Source: Lactifluus volemus
Taxonomy: Eukaryota > Basidiomycota > Agaricomycetes > Russulales > Russulaceae
Length of the DNA: 64,000 bases
Assembly: GCA_022376515.1 (NCBI GenBank)
Contig: WTXI01000013.1
Span: forward strand, 310,001 to 374,000
Direction of reading: 5' to 3'
Part shown: positions 48,334 through 60,083 of the stretch, one piece after another
Layout: each line of letters begins with the position of its first letter
Numbering within the stretch: position 1 is the stretch's first letter
Notes under the pieces: model-generated
The model's input: only the letters and a program-made list of their open reading frames with translations
Database searches by the model: none
What the model was told of the DNA's origin: nothing
Made by a program: the position numbers and the translations under genes

Positions 48334-48798
48334 CCTGCTTCGCTTCTTGCTCGATAGAACCATGACACATACAGTGTGTTCCCTTGGCTGTATGTACTTT
48401 CGTGAATGCGCGTGGGCAGAATCGTCGTTTTTCTGATTGATTGAGTCCAATGTGATATTTTTCTTTACAAGGCAAGGAAGGAATCGTTCTAGTTGGGTCC
48501 AACGAACGATTGATCAATCAAATCGACAATGCGATGCGATTGACATGGAAGGGTGCTGCTACTCGATCTCTGCTCCCTTCTTGTCAATGTCAATGTCAAT
48601 GAAAATGCCATTATGGCCTCGAGGGTTCCATTCTATTTTTTTCATCCTCGGCCACGTTTCCTGACTGCCGACTGAGCTGAGTGAGCGTCTCGTTTCCTCT
48701 CTCGTCGAGCTCTCGCTCTTTTGTATATAATCACCACACACATCCCCCCTTAAACACAATCATTCCTCTCCCTCCGTCGATTTGATCAAAAAATTCCA
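48334..48798. other. intergenic, F-box gene promoter region
   Basis: 465 bp. Contains a short tandem gtcaat repeat near 48582-48601 and, closer to the F-box gene, a TATA-like element. No coding sequence. Confidence 0.6.
48720..48731 (+). promoter_or_regulatory. TATA box candidate for the F-box-like gene
   Basis: ttgtatataatc lies about 70 bp before the ATG at 48799 and is followed by a pyrimidine-rich leader, an arrangement typical of fungal core promoters. Confidence 0.5.
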
Positions 48799-50274
48799 AT
48801 GCAAAAGTGCCCCTCCGAAATTCACGCTCTCATATTTGAGCTAGCCTGTACCGATGGTGGCGCTACCGGCGTCGCACTCTCCGCCGTCTCTCGCTACGTC
48901 CGTGCGATGTCTGCGCCATATCAATGGTACACCCTTGCCGTCACTGGCACAACACAGACCGTGCGCCTTGCAGAGCGCATTCGACACTTTTCCTTTTCCT
49001 CCTCCTCCTCCTCCTCCTCCTCTTCATCACCATCATCATCACCATCACCATTATCATCACAGCCCGATCCCATAGAGGTAGAGGGTAAGGGGAAGAAGCT
49101 CAGCGGACCTACGATCACACACCTATTCTTATCAAACCGTACTGCGCCGCGAGCCCGCGAGCTACGATACTTGGAGATGGGCGCAACGCGCGATATGGCG
49201 GAGCGCCGACGGATCGAGGCCGTGTTTAATGCAAAGGCGGATGCGTGGGCGCGCGCGGTGCGCGTACTCTTCGCGTATGCATCGCCGACGCTTCGCACGC
49301 TCTCGATGATGTGTTATGATATACACGTCTCGCCCAACGGTCGGCTCTTCTTCTCCGATCTCAGACGATATCGCTTCCCACATCTCGAAGAGATCTCCAT
49401 TCGCGGAGGGTTCGACGCCCGTCTGAGGGATTACGATGGTACCGTGGGTAGTAGCGTCACCGTGCGACTACGCTCGGCGGCTGTCGAGGGCGTGGGTGAG
49501 GATAGAGAAGTAGAGGAGGAGGAGGAGGGGGAGGAGGAGAGGAGAGGAGATGCGAAAGGTCATGGGGGGAAGAATGGGGAAGAACCGACTTTGCCCGCGT
49601 TACGACGACTTCACCTCGCCTCGCCGATCTCGTTCGATCTCTTCTTGCAGCGTCTACGACCTCTCGCTCCGGGCCTCACACACATTCGTCTATCCGAGCT
49701 CCTCGCATTCGACTACGACATGGTACGCGCACTCCATTCTGAACTCGCCGAACGCGGCGCCGTACCCGCACGCTTCCCACAGCTACGGGACAGACAATGG
49801 AACGCGGAACCGCGCGCCGAACCCGTCAATTGGGAACGTTACCTCCCGCCACCGGGTACGCTTCGACATTTGATCGTTCAACCGTCACAGTTGCCACCAT
49901 CGCCAGAACAGCTCTGCGGATGCTGTTCGGGTTATTACCGCGTAGACGATATGACGCGTCTGTTACGCGAGATGGCACGAGAGGCGCAGTCGTCGTCGTC
50001 GTCGTCGTGCGTGGAAGAAGAAGGAGAAGAAGAAGGATTCGGATCGGTGGCGTATGTGTTTTTGCCGCCAGGACCGAGACATAACGCGTATGGGTTCGAG
50101 GAAGGATATAGAGATTGGCTCGGGCGCGCGGCTGGAGAACGTGGATGCTGGAAAGAGCGGGACCAAGTGAATATAGATGCCAAGCCCGAGGAATTGATAG
50201 GCGAGGATGGACTACGGTCGTGGGATATCAACCTGAAACGGTCGAGGAGGCCAGTCCTTGGTGGTTTCTATTAA
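48799..50274 (+). CDS. F-box-like domain protein (491 aa, single exon)
   Basis: Probable substrate adaptor of an SCF ubiquitin ligase or a relative. The N-terminus MQKCPSEIHALIFELACTDG with VALSAVSRYVRAMSAPYQW matches the F-box-like start common in Agaricomycetes. A serine run from TCC/TCA repeats (49000-49062) and an acidic run VEEEEEGEEERRG (near 49510) are low-complexity insertions. The rest resembles a degenerate leucine-rich fold (LPALRRLHLASPISFDLFLQ, LTHIRLSELLAFD). No intron. Ends at 50274, 44 bp before the next start codon. Confidence 0.8.
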   Translation: MQKCPSEIHALIFELACTDGGATGVALSAVSRYVRAMSAPYQWYTLAVTGTTQTVRLAERIRHFSFSSSSSSSSSSSPSSSPSPLSSQPDPIEVEGKGKKLSGPTITHLFLSNRTAPRARELRYLEMGATRDMAERRRIEAVFNAKADAWARAVRVLFAYASPTLRTLSMMCYDIHVSPNGRLFFSDLRRYRFPHLEEISIRGGFDARLRDYDGTVGSSVTVRLRSAAVEGVGEDREVEEEEEGEEERRGDAKGHGGKNGEEPTLPALRRLHLASPISFDLFLQRLRPLAPGLTHIRLSELLAFDYDMVRALHSELAERGAVPARFPQLRDRQWNAEPRAEPVNWERYLPPPGTLRHLIVQPSQLPPSPEQLCGCCSGYYRVDDMTRLLREMAREAQSSSSSSCVEEEGEEEGFGSVAYVFLPPGPRHNAYGFEEGYRDWLGRAAGERGCWKERDQVNIDAKPEELIGEDGLRSWDINLKRSRRPVLGGFY

Positions 50275-50318
50275 ACTACTACTGTTACTGTAATTTAGAG
50301 ACGCTTTAGAGCCTTGCT

Positions 50319-51894
50319 ATGTCTGCCTTTACTTTTGATTTTGACCTCCAAGACGACCTCGACGAATCTTTCGATGCCATCTCGCTGCAAGACCCTCCTC
50401 GTTCTATTCAAAGTAACAGCATCGAGAAGGAGGTACAGCAGCCGGCTGAGGAAATCCCTCTCTCTGCCTTGGTCCGTGTTCCCCTTCCAACTTGAACCCC
50501 ATTTCCAATCAAAAGGGTACTTATAGCTCTCATCGCTCCCAGAAGCGTTCTCATATTCTCCTCTCTCACTACCCGGCTCTCATCATCACACAATCGCACG
50601 ACGAGACCTCTTCGATGCGCGTTTCCAGCTTCTGCTCAGACCGACGATGACGCATGATGGAAGAACCATCATCACCCCCAGCGGCGCAGAGCAGCACCAC
50701 CACAGTGCTGCTGCTGCTGCTGCTGCTGCTGCTGATAACTCGTCTAGTACTGATTCTGATCTCGTACCTGGGATTTATGAAGGAGGACTCAAGACTTGGG
50801 AGTGTGCGCTCGATCTGGCTGCCTATCTCGATCGGGACGTGCTCGGGACGACGACGACGACGACGGGGGAAGGGCAAAAAAAGACGCGGCGGACGGGTAC
50901 TACGATTCGTGGATTGCGATTGCTCGAGGCGAGTACATAACATACATTTTTTCCTGCGTTGCAGGTCGATCGTTGTTGACAATGTGGTAATGCGTCATAC
51001 CTTGTGCTGCTGCTGCTGTTGTTACGAGCAGTTGGGCTGTGGGACGGCGGTGCCTACGCTTTTATTCTTAGATCACCTCTTTGCCTTTCTCGCTTCCGAC
51101 TCACTACTACCTTCTGGTGGTGGAAATGGCGAGGACGACGACGACGTGCCGCTGTTGCATACCGAAATCCACCTACAAGACTACAATCGTTCCGTACTCG
51201 AGCTCGTCACGTTCCCAAATATCCTTCTCGCATGGTGTTCGTACCGATCTTCTTCTTCTGCCGCTTATTCTCCCCCCCTACCGTTGGCGAGAGATCTTAT
51301 TCTAAAAAAAAAATAATTTTAATAGACATGTCGCCGCTCTCGGCAGAATATCGCTCGTCGACGACGATCGACCTAGACCTAGACCTAGACCCAGACTCAT
51401 CAAACTCGGACCCAGACTCGGCGGTCGATGACGGTCGTCGTCGTCGTGGTCCAGGGGCAATCACCGTGTCAGAAGCGTTACTCTCCGCTTTTACGGCGTC
51501 GCTCGAAGCGTACAGAGTACACTTACGTTTCTTTGCCGGTAGCTGGTCCACATCCCTACACCAACTCCTCTTTCTTCCTCCTCCTCCACCACTGGCAGAG
51601 TCATTCGAGTCGTCTACACCACGCCCATACGATATCGTGCTTGCGAGCGAGACCATATACCGTTCCGAGACTCTCGACGCGTTTATTGGTCTGTTGCGCG
51701 CTGCGACGACGATGACGAGAAATGTGCCGGGACCTCCTTCATTGTGCCTCGTTGCGGCCAAGGTGCTCTACTTTGGTGTTGGCGGCGGAGTGGAGGGGTT
51801 CGTACGTGCTGTCGAGGCAGAGGGCGGTGTAGTGCGCACTGTATGGGAACACCGGGAGGGCGTCGGACGTCGGATCATGCGCATCGAATGGTAG
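50319..51894 (+). CDS. HPM1: protein-histidine N-methyltransferase, HPM1/METTL18-like (442 aa)
   Basis: In yeast this enzyme methylates a histidine of ribosomal protein Rpl3. Four exons join in phase: 50319-50471, 50527-50928, 51032-51236, 51326-51894. Start MSAFTFDFDLQDDLDESFDA. Characteristic motifs are DLVPGIYEGGLKTWECALDL, the SAM-binding LELGCGTAVPTLL, LQDYNRSVLELVTFPNI, and YDIVLASETIYRSETLDAF. The second intron (50929-51031) uses a GC donor (gag|gcgagt). A CTG/GCT microsatellite at 50708-50736 encodes nine alanines. It converges with the next gene, only 70 bp between stops. Confidence 0.9.
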
Positions 51895-51964
51895 ATGATA
51901 CAATATCTGTAATACAAAACGAGAATGTCCCCAAAATCCCAATATTATAGGTCAAAAATATAAT

Positions 51965-53780
51965 TTATATATCTTTCAAATGCGCAAACGGGTTCCATAC
52001 TTCTGAAGAACCCTCATTGTCCCTTTGAGTTACCGGTATCCTATATTTCCCCTTCCCCTTTTCTTTCTTCCCGTCTCCGCCCTTCTTACTACCACCACCA
52101 TGACTCTGACTCTGACCCTGCACGGCTCGGCCCTCGACCCCATCAGCCTCTTCGGCCGCGGCGCTCTGCAACCCACGCTCCGTTAAACCCAACAATCGCC
52201 GCGCTGCCCTCGCGACGCGATACCGTGTCCGAACGCGCGCCGGTGCGGGCGTCAGACTTGGCAGACTGCGCGCTGGCGAGGGTGACGAAGCGTTTGTGGT
52301 GCTGCTGCTCTGTTTGTGTTTAGGCCGAGATGATGATAATGATAAGGAGGTGGTGGAAGAGCCTGCCACGGGAAGGAGAAGGGAGAGTGAGGTCGCGCTG
52401 CTCGTGCTCGTGCGGGGTCCCCTGGTGTAGTAGGGCATCGTTGAAGACCGACGGGTGTTTCTTGTAGGTGAGGATGAGGAGGCGGGGGTGGCACGGATGG
52501 GCGAGGAGGGTGAGGGCGGGACAGAGGGAGAGGGAGAGGGAGAGGCGGACGAAGCGGACGAGGACGATATCGCGCGGGCGCGCACGAGCGAGAGGAAGCG
52601 GTGGAAGGCGCCGATGTGGTTCCACACGCGGGTGTTGAGCCCTCCATCAAAGTCATCTTCATCTGAGGAGGACCCGTTCCCGTCGTCGTCGTCGATGTCC
52701 GTGTCGCCTGGTCCGTCCGACGGCCGCGTAGCAGCGCGACGCTTGTATGCTGGGAAGATGCGCGGAGCTGGAGTGGGTAAGGGAGTTGGGAGAGCATCTG
52801 GGTCGGAAGAAGAACGTGGAGGTGGAAGATCGATATGCGCGGCACCATAGGCGCGGAAGACGAAGGGCATGTTGCCGACGCCTTTGCGATGCGGCACTGT
52901 CTGCGTGTTCGACGTGATATGGACAACCGTTTTATCGTCATGGTTCTACAAAAATTGCAAGTGGTGTCAGCACCCGAAATATTATTAAAAAAAATAGGTG
53001 AGAGAGGAAGGGGCGCACATAGACGATTGCGCGCTTCGGGTCGCGCGAGCGCACTTCCCATACATGACCGAGCGTAAAGTCATCCTCGCCTTCCCATCGC
53101 CAGCTTGCGTCCTCCTCCTCATCTTCGAGGTCCTCTTCGCCCTGCCCTTGCGCATCGGCGGCGGCTATAAGATCAGCGAGGGAGCGCGAGGAGTAGTACG
53201 GATCCCGTGCGCGAGACAACTTTACTCGCACCCTGCCACGTGAAATTTCACCCCGAGGTCTGGTCGATATGCCATGGTGAACAACAAAGAGATGGCCAGG
53301 CGGACGAGGTGCGGCAGCGGGATCGCCAGAGAATAGAAAAAGGATGAGAGCGTGTAGATGACGGAATGTATATGAAAGGGGGACCTGCACGATGCGATAG
53401 GTACCCTCGCAAGCGTACCCTGCAGCCGCGGGATTCTTAAGACGGACTGCACCAGGAGAGGGAGAAGAATCTGGGGGTGTAGGCCAGGGAGAGGGTTTTG
53501 AGGGAGGAACATCTGATGAGCTGATGAGCTGAAAACGGAGGGCTATATGTTTAGAAAATGGCGTGGCTTTGGGAAGGGTGAGATTATTGACGCGTCGTTT
53601 GAGACCAAGGGGGTTCGTAGGTGAGTCTGCAGGAGTAGAATATATCGATGGAGTGTAGGGCGTCGAAAAGGCCGAGCTAGCGGTTGAACGCGAAGCAGGT
53701 GTAGAAGTATGAAACCTTTTCAACGGAGACGAGGATGGCGAAGATTGTTCAATCTGAGCAAAACTACGTTTTTTTGACAT
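51965..53780 (-). CDS. uncharacterised protein, possible pRiA4b ORF-3-like domain (580 aa)
   Basis: Two exons, 53780-53019 and 52945-51965, join in phase across YVY-like ...AIVY|NHDDKTVVHI. N-terminus MSKKRSFAQIEQSSPSSSPL is Ser/Thr-rich with a possible nuclear signal. The middle part, GTYRIVQVPLSYTFRHLHAL followed by FTLGHVWEVRSRDPKRAIVY and GNMPFVFRAYGAAHIDLPPP, looks like the pRiA4b ORF-3/IS1096 TnpR-like fold found in many basidiomycete proteins (assignment by pattern only). The C-terminal third is Ser/Pro and Asp/Glu rich (DTDIDDDDGNGSSSDEDDFD). Function unknown. Confidence 0.7.
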
Positions 53781-56700
53781 TGTTTTTTTTACAGAGTCAA
53801 AAAAAAGAAAAGATGAGACGCGTAAATGATTGAGTCACGTGTATCGTGGTAGACCCTAACCCGAGTTGACAACTGCCTCGTTTCTGATAGAAACTTCCTT
53901 CGTGGCGTGCAGTGGTAGTACCCTACACCCTGTATCTACAATTTCTGTCGCGTGTACAACAATTTAGCAGCAAACGTGTCGCTCCACCGCGAGTGTGCAT
54001 TCTCGTACTTGTTTCATCTACCCGATCATATCACTAGTGGCCAAGGGCCTTACCCCCCCCTCGCCCTTCTGAACTGTGCTGTGAGACATCCCTGCCAAGT
54101 TAACAACTTTACGCCCTACAATCAATCTGGCTTCCTGGATTACTTTTTTTTCCGATGGCGTTTCAGCCAAAAACACGTTCCCTCCCTCCAGCTAGATCGC
54201 CTCAACTCATTTTTAATCTTGCTTGCCTTCGCTAGGTGTTACCAGTTTCCGTTTTCTCCGACCACATTGCAACCCAAGTTAGCTAGATCTGTATATCCAC
54301 TCGGTCAATTCCATATGGTTCGACTCTCGCTACTGTAGCTCCATCATGCCCAGGCCTAATTTCCCCAGGGCCAAGCCCCTGTAGACGTAATTTGTTCGCC
54401 AGCCGTCGAGCGCCTGTTACTGTACGCCAACCCCCTTCTCTGGAAATCCTTTCTTTTCTCGCCTTCTCAACTTCTCAGAAACAGCCTCTGACGTAGCTAT
54501 TTCTCCAAACGCCGCTGCGTTGCCTCCCACGAGGAACAACTCTCTCGTAACTCCTACTCCCCCCCCCCTTGAACGTCTTTCGGGGTCTTCATTCGCTTCA
54601 TCGACACCTTCTCTTCTTCCCCCCAATGTGCGCAAAATCCGACGGACCGTATCAAATCTCCTCGCCTAGGTATTTGAATAATTAGCCCGCCCAATCCGTT
54701 CCCTTCTCTTCAATTTCCATTTTACCTCTCCTTCTGGTCCACCTAATTTCCCTCTGCAAACAAGTCACGCAGCGGGAATGCTTCGTTGTTGAATACCCAA
54801 GTTCAGAAAATCGATAACCCCCTCGTTCGGATACGATTCGGTTGCCTCAACCGCCTTCATGATTATCTATGACAGGGCATCAAATATTGCCCGCAACGTC
54901 ATCCTGGAACTTTCTCTTTCTGTCCCATCAGAGGGCTCGCCCCCCAATGAGCACCCCCCTTGGCTAGCTTCTTTTGTATCATACTCATCTGGAGCTGCAA
55001 GGAAATGAATTCCCCCTTGGGTTATCTGTCCGGCAAATCGCAGACAGGTCGGCAAGTCACGTAGATGCGAGTGCCTTGATCGCTGGGAGAGCTCTAGTGA
55101 GTAAATCCATCAACGACCAACGACTGGACTACCGGAGACAGGGCGGGGGACCTGGCCGGTCGGTATTCTTGTACGAGACCGAGCTGGGCTTCTTCGTGCG
55201 CTGCCTCCTTTTGCATTGATCCCTCGAGCTCGTGAGAGCGAAGCGTCGAGGTTGTTCCACCAGAAGAGACACGTAACAGACACATCCCTGGGCTAGAATA
55301 TCGCGCCAATTCAAACGTAAAAGCCTTTTTTTCTGTAAAAAAAAAAACGTTCCTTATGTCCAAAAACTTTGATGTGGATACCATTCGACGACAAAGACTG
55401 CCTCTTTAAGCTGTAAAATTTGAATGATTCATTCATGCAAATGCAGATGGCTCCTTTCGTTGTTGTTTTCCACAACAAGTAAACCCCCAGTCAAACTCAA
55501 TCACACCCTTTTTTTTTCCGGTGAAAATGGAGAATCGATGGCTTACTTTTATGCTGCTGAATGATGATCGTCCCTGGTGGCGGGGAATCCCGTACGTCGA
55601 GAAACAACACACGGTTCCTTATCAGATCTTACGCGCTACTGTATATTATATTGTATGGAGTGAATAGCACACCTGTATTTGAATTTTTTTTTAAATCACC
55701 CATTCTCAAAATTCAACTGCGAAGCCACCCTATCGAAGAATGTGATGCGCCATCGGGGGGACCGCTCGTCCGCACGGCCCGGATTATGTTGCCTGTTGGT
55801 GCACAATCTTCTAACATTCTTTTTTTTGATAACTCGCCGGGATGTAATGCATTTATCACTTATGATCACATCCATCCATCATTCTGTGTGCCTAAAAGTG
55901 CGTTTTGCGAAAAAAACGAGAACAAAGGAAGGCACCACCCCGGTGGTTTATTAGGTTAAATTTCAAGTTCCCTCCCCCCGCCCCTCCTCGGTCCGTTGTT
56001 TTTTTTTTTGACCTTACCCCACAGCACTCCGGCACAAAACAGACGCCGACTGGTTCAAAAAAGGTCATCAAGGGTGTGGTGGGGGGGTACAAGTGGAGTT
56101 TTTTTATTGATCAGCACCTTTTTAGCGCAGGGCTAGCCATAACTTTACAAAAGTAAAAAAAACAGTTTACCGTGAACTTGTGCGCGCGCTCTAGTGGAGA
56201 AGCTTTTTTCCTAAATGCAACCGAAACAAAACCCTCACTCTGTCGCAGCCGAAAAGACGAAAAGACGTAAACGAGCGTACGTCATTTGTCGTCGTTCGTC
56301 GTTAATGCGACCCGGGTAGATCGCGTCATCATACAAATTACACACAAGTGAAATTGCCTCGCGCCCTCCGAGCCGACATGTTGATATATATGTATGTACA
56401 ATTTCAAAGGTTCTTCTTCTTCTTCCAACGCCAATAGGTTACCCCAAAAGAATCGAGAGAGGGAAGTGAGACACCCGACGGGTACTAGCACTGCCAGAGG
56501 CAGGCACAGGCAGCACGGTCAGAAATCGGAATATGCGGGGTTGTTGGGTAAATTCCTCTTGGCTTTCCAACCCCCAAGAGTTCGACGTTCAACACACAAC
56601 ATATTAGCCTATGATGACTTGTTCCATTTTCAGGTTCAGGCCCAGGTGTGCCCAAAAACTCCACTCCACGTGGAAAGGCACCAAAGGTCGCACATTCTCG

Positions 56701-59700
56701 CAATTTCCACACACTGCCACACGACTCACACGCCTATCAACGTCAACGCGTGGGGCGGTCGAGTGGGGCGGTGGGGGAGGGTGGAAGGAAGGCGTAGAAC
56801 AAAGGGGGGGAAAGGACCCCGACAACTGGGCGGGCGCCGACGTGTGTGAACTCTCCAGGCCCGGGGTGAGTGGGGTGTAATGGCCAATCAAAGGTACTGT
56901 ATGGAAATACTAGTAGGCCCCCGTCCCTGTTGCCTATCTAGGCGATCGTCCCTCGAAAGAGCGACGTACCTTCCACAAGTGGCAAGTGGGTGATGATAGT
57001 CGTTTTTTTTTTTAAGCAGTGAGGCACGCGCGCGCGAAAGAACCTATTACGGGGCTATCATCGGGAACCGGAACTTGGGTTTTCTGCACCGGTAAACAAG
57101 TATATAAAAAGAGATATGTTCTTGCCCTCTTGTGCGTTAGGACCGCGGGGGTGAGGGAGTTCGGGCCCGGACGCAATCACGGTTGCCAGGCGCCAGGGTG
57201 GTCGTGGCCCCCCGGGTTCGGCGAACTTGAACCATTCGGTCTCCTTAGGAATTTCTTCCCCGGTGTTGGCTCGCCTACGGCGTGATGTGTGATTGCCAGT
57301 GGTGGTAAAGGCTTTTTTTTTTCGCTACGGGGCGATTCGGCTTTTGGGGGCGACAAAGATAAAAAGAAAGGCTTAGCCAACGCGATTGTGAACAAGCGCC
57401 GAAAGGAAGCGTTATCATTGATCATGATGACTGAAGTGCATGCTGTATATTATAGGCGAGAAGGTTGCTGCACAGAACGGTTAACGTCATGTTTTAAAAA
57501 AAAAGCGGTTATCTCGGGGTGTCCGTGAGGTGTGGAAGGGTGGAGATTTTTCTTGCGTGCTTACCTGCATGCTTTCATGACGCCGGATTAAGGTGTTCAT
57601 GATGTCGAATTTACTAACTACATACCTATCATACGAAACAAAACAACAAAAAAAACCGCGATTGAAAGATTCCGACTCAACGGCGAGGACAAGTTTCGAA
57701 CGAACAATAAAAGGTTTTTATTTTCACCGTTCATCGAAACCGGGGGGCGAAACGATCTCACTTTATTGTGTGAAATGGGCTTCGAATAGAGTAGGTCGGT
57801 CCCCCAGTGGTGTATCAAGTCGAAAAAATGTTTCCGGATCTGATTCGACTTTGCTGCTAGCTTGACTAGTACCGAGAATTATGTGATGGATGAATGGCAT
57901 CATGCATCGTGGCTTGCCTGCCCTGCCTGCCTGGACCAGTGCCCAGTGCCCAACCCTGTAGTATGCCATACGTTTGCTTATCACCACACACACCACACCC
58001 GCCAATACAGGACCCGCGCAGCACGGTACATTCTGTCAGATAGAGCCAAGCGAAAGTATAAAAACTCGATAAATTCAGTCCGAAACGCCAACAACAACAA
58101 CGAAAATTCTACTTTGGCCAAACCGGGCCTTTTGACCTTCCTCATTTAAATAAATACCGTAAAACAAAAAAAGTCAGTCAGTCGGTCCCTTTTACTTTGA
58201 ACACTCGTGTTTCCCGGAGACCGCGGAACAGCAAAGAGAAAAAAAAACAATTGTCACAAACTGGCACACCTGGTGGTGACAAATTAAAAAAAAGCAAGAC
58301 TTGGGTAAAAACAAGCAGGCCAAAATTAAAAGCCGAAGGTCCGGTCCGACAACCGAAGTGGAGATGGCAGCAGCATGGTTTCTATGTAGCGCTGGTACTG
58401 TAGCAGGTATATGCGGGACGGCGGACAAAAGAAAGCAAGCCGCAATTGAGCGCTTCTTTTTGCAAGTTTGTTGTCGTACGCTGCTTCGGCTTTTCACGTC
58501 CGAACAGGAAGGGACCGGAGCTCCTATCCTGATCCTGAAAGAAAAAGGCGCCCATGCGACCCCTCTCTCTCTCTCTTGGGGTTCGGGCCAAAGATGACGC
58601 AACGCAATAGTTTTGCCGAAGAGGGTTGACAAGTCTATCAAATCACAAAGGGAAAAAAAAAACATGCAGTTATCTATCGTTATTATCATGCATACACCAC
58701 ACGGAGAACGCGTTTTTTTTCAGATTAAAACACTACACCTTTTGTGAAACTGGCGCCAAAAATTGAACTAGTACTACTTGACCAAACGACAGTTACAAAA
58801 AGTGCGGTTGAAGCAGCAAGGTTCTCAAACATACAACACATCAATTCGTAGCGTGCAGGTCCTCAGACACTCATCGATCGCTCACCGCCACCTAACAGGG
58901 TCGAGCGACAAGACAAAGCAAGGAGAGGTACCAATGGAGAGCCACTGCCACTAGCCACTGTTCCTCCTTCCCTCCGAGTCCATTCTCTCTCTCTCACGCT
59001 CTCTTTGAGGATTCTTGATTTGCCGCGGGTCCACCGATCGATAAACTAAAACTCCACACCTTTTGCTCCACCACAACAAAAATCAAGATCTAGGGGGGGG
59101 GTGTGCACCAACCATCGCAACAATCGGACCGAATGAAAAAAAAAAAGCTAAATCAGTAATAAAAATGGGCAATATGTACATGCATTTTTTTTTTCTCATT
59201 CTCTTACCGTTCCGATCCCCATCATCATTAAGTTATATTGAGGTTCCAGGGATGTTTGAGAGAAAGAAAGGTACCGTGTTGGGATTACGCCACAGCTCCA
59301 CCACACCCAGCCAAGAGAGAGTGAGAACGTTCAAGGGTTGGCAAAGACTCATCCATCCATCAGTGTCGTAAGCTTTGGTGTCGAGGCCCGGTTCAAATAC
59401 AGTAAAAAAACTGTCGCGACTACTCCGCGGGAAAGGACAAGCAGTAATCAGTTATGACCAAAGCAGGTACCTGGGGAACTGGCAAAGGACTACGCCAAGC
59501 CAAAAAAAGGGCTTGTCCTGCCCGACCAACTTGGTCTCCTCTCCCCCCTTTTTTTCATTAGAACTTTCGATCTTTTATTGGATAAAACTTCTTCGGGATG
59601 TATACGTACAACACGGGTCCGGCCTTCTTCCCGACTCTCCCCTCCTTTCCCCCCCAAATTTCTGTCACTCTCCTCCGTGGCGGGAAATGGCATATATGCC

Positions 59701-60083
59701 GGTTATAGGTTAATAGGTAGCGCATCATGAAAGAAAACGTAACGGGGAAGAAGGAACGACAAGATGATATTGGGGATACGTCAGTAAGGAGGACGGAAGG
59801 CCGCAATGGAGATGCCGTTGTCATGGTTATTATAGACGATGAGGGCCAAGCCAAAGAGTAGGGAGAGTAAAAAGGAGATAAAGTGAGCAAGAGGTTGGTA
59901 ACACTACTGGCACAGCGAAGACAGGCGGAAATAGATAAATAAGAAGAACAAAAGGGAGAGTGACGTACAACGTTAAGTGTGGTGATGGTACAGCGGCAAA
60001 AGTCTCGGCCGCGTGGAACGAATTCGGATGATGATGGAATTTTGGGGCATGTGGGGTCATCCAAAGATAGCGCCAAGGGGCCA
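53781..60083. other. gene-free, homopolymer-rich 6.3 kb region
   Basis: No open frame has a recognisable domain or plausible exon structure. The stretch is rich in poly-T, poly-A, poly-C and poly-G tracts of 7-12 bases (for example near 54053, 54553, 55340, 56002, 57005, 57315, 59093) and in CT repeats near 58563 and 58986. It does not repeat the duplicated families found at 18-33 kb. It may hold long UTRs or a non-coding RNA for the bHLH gene. Confidence 0.55.

Noticed and set aside
50654..51316. 220-codon leucine-rich plus-strand frame
   Set aside because: Alternative frame of HPM1; its leucine run is the CTG microsatellite read out of frame.
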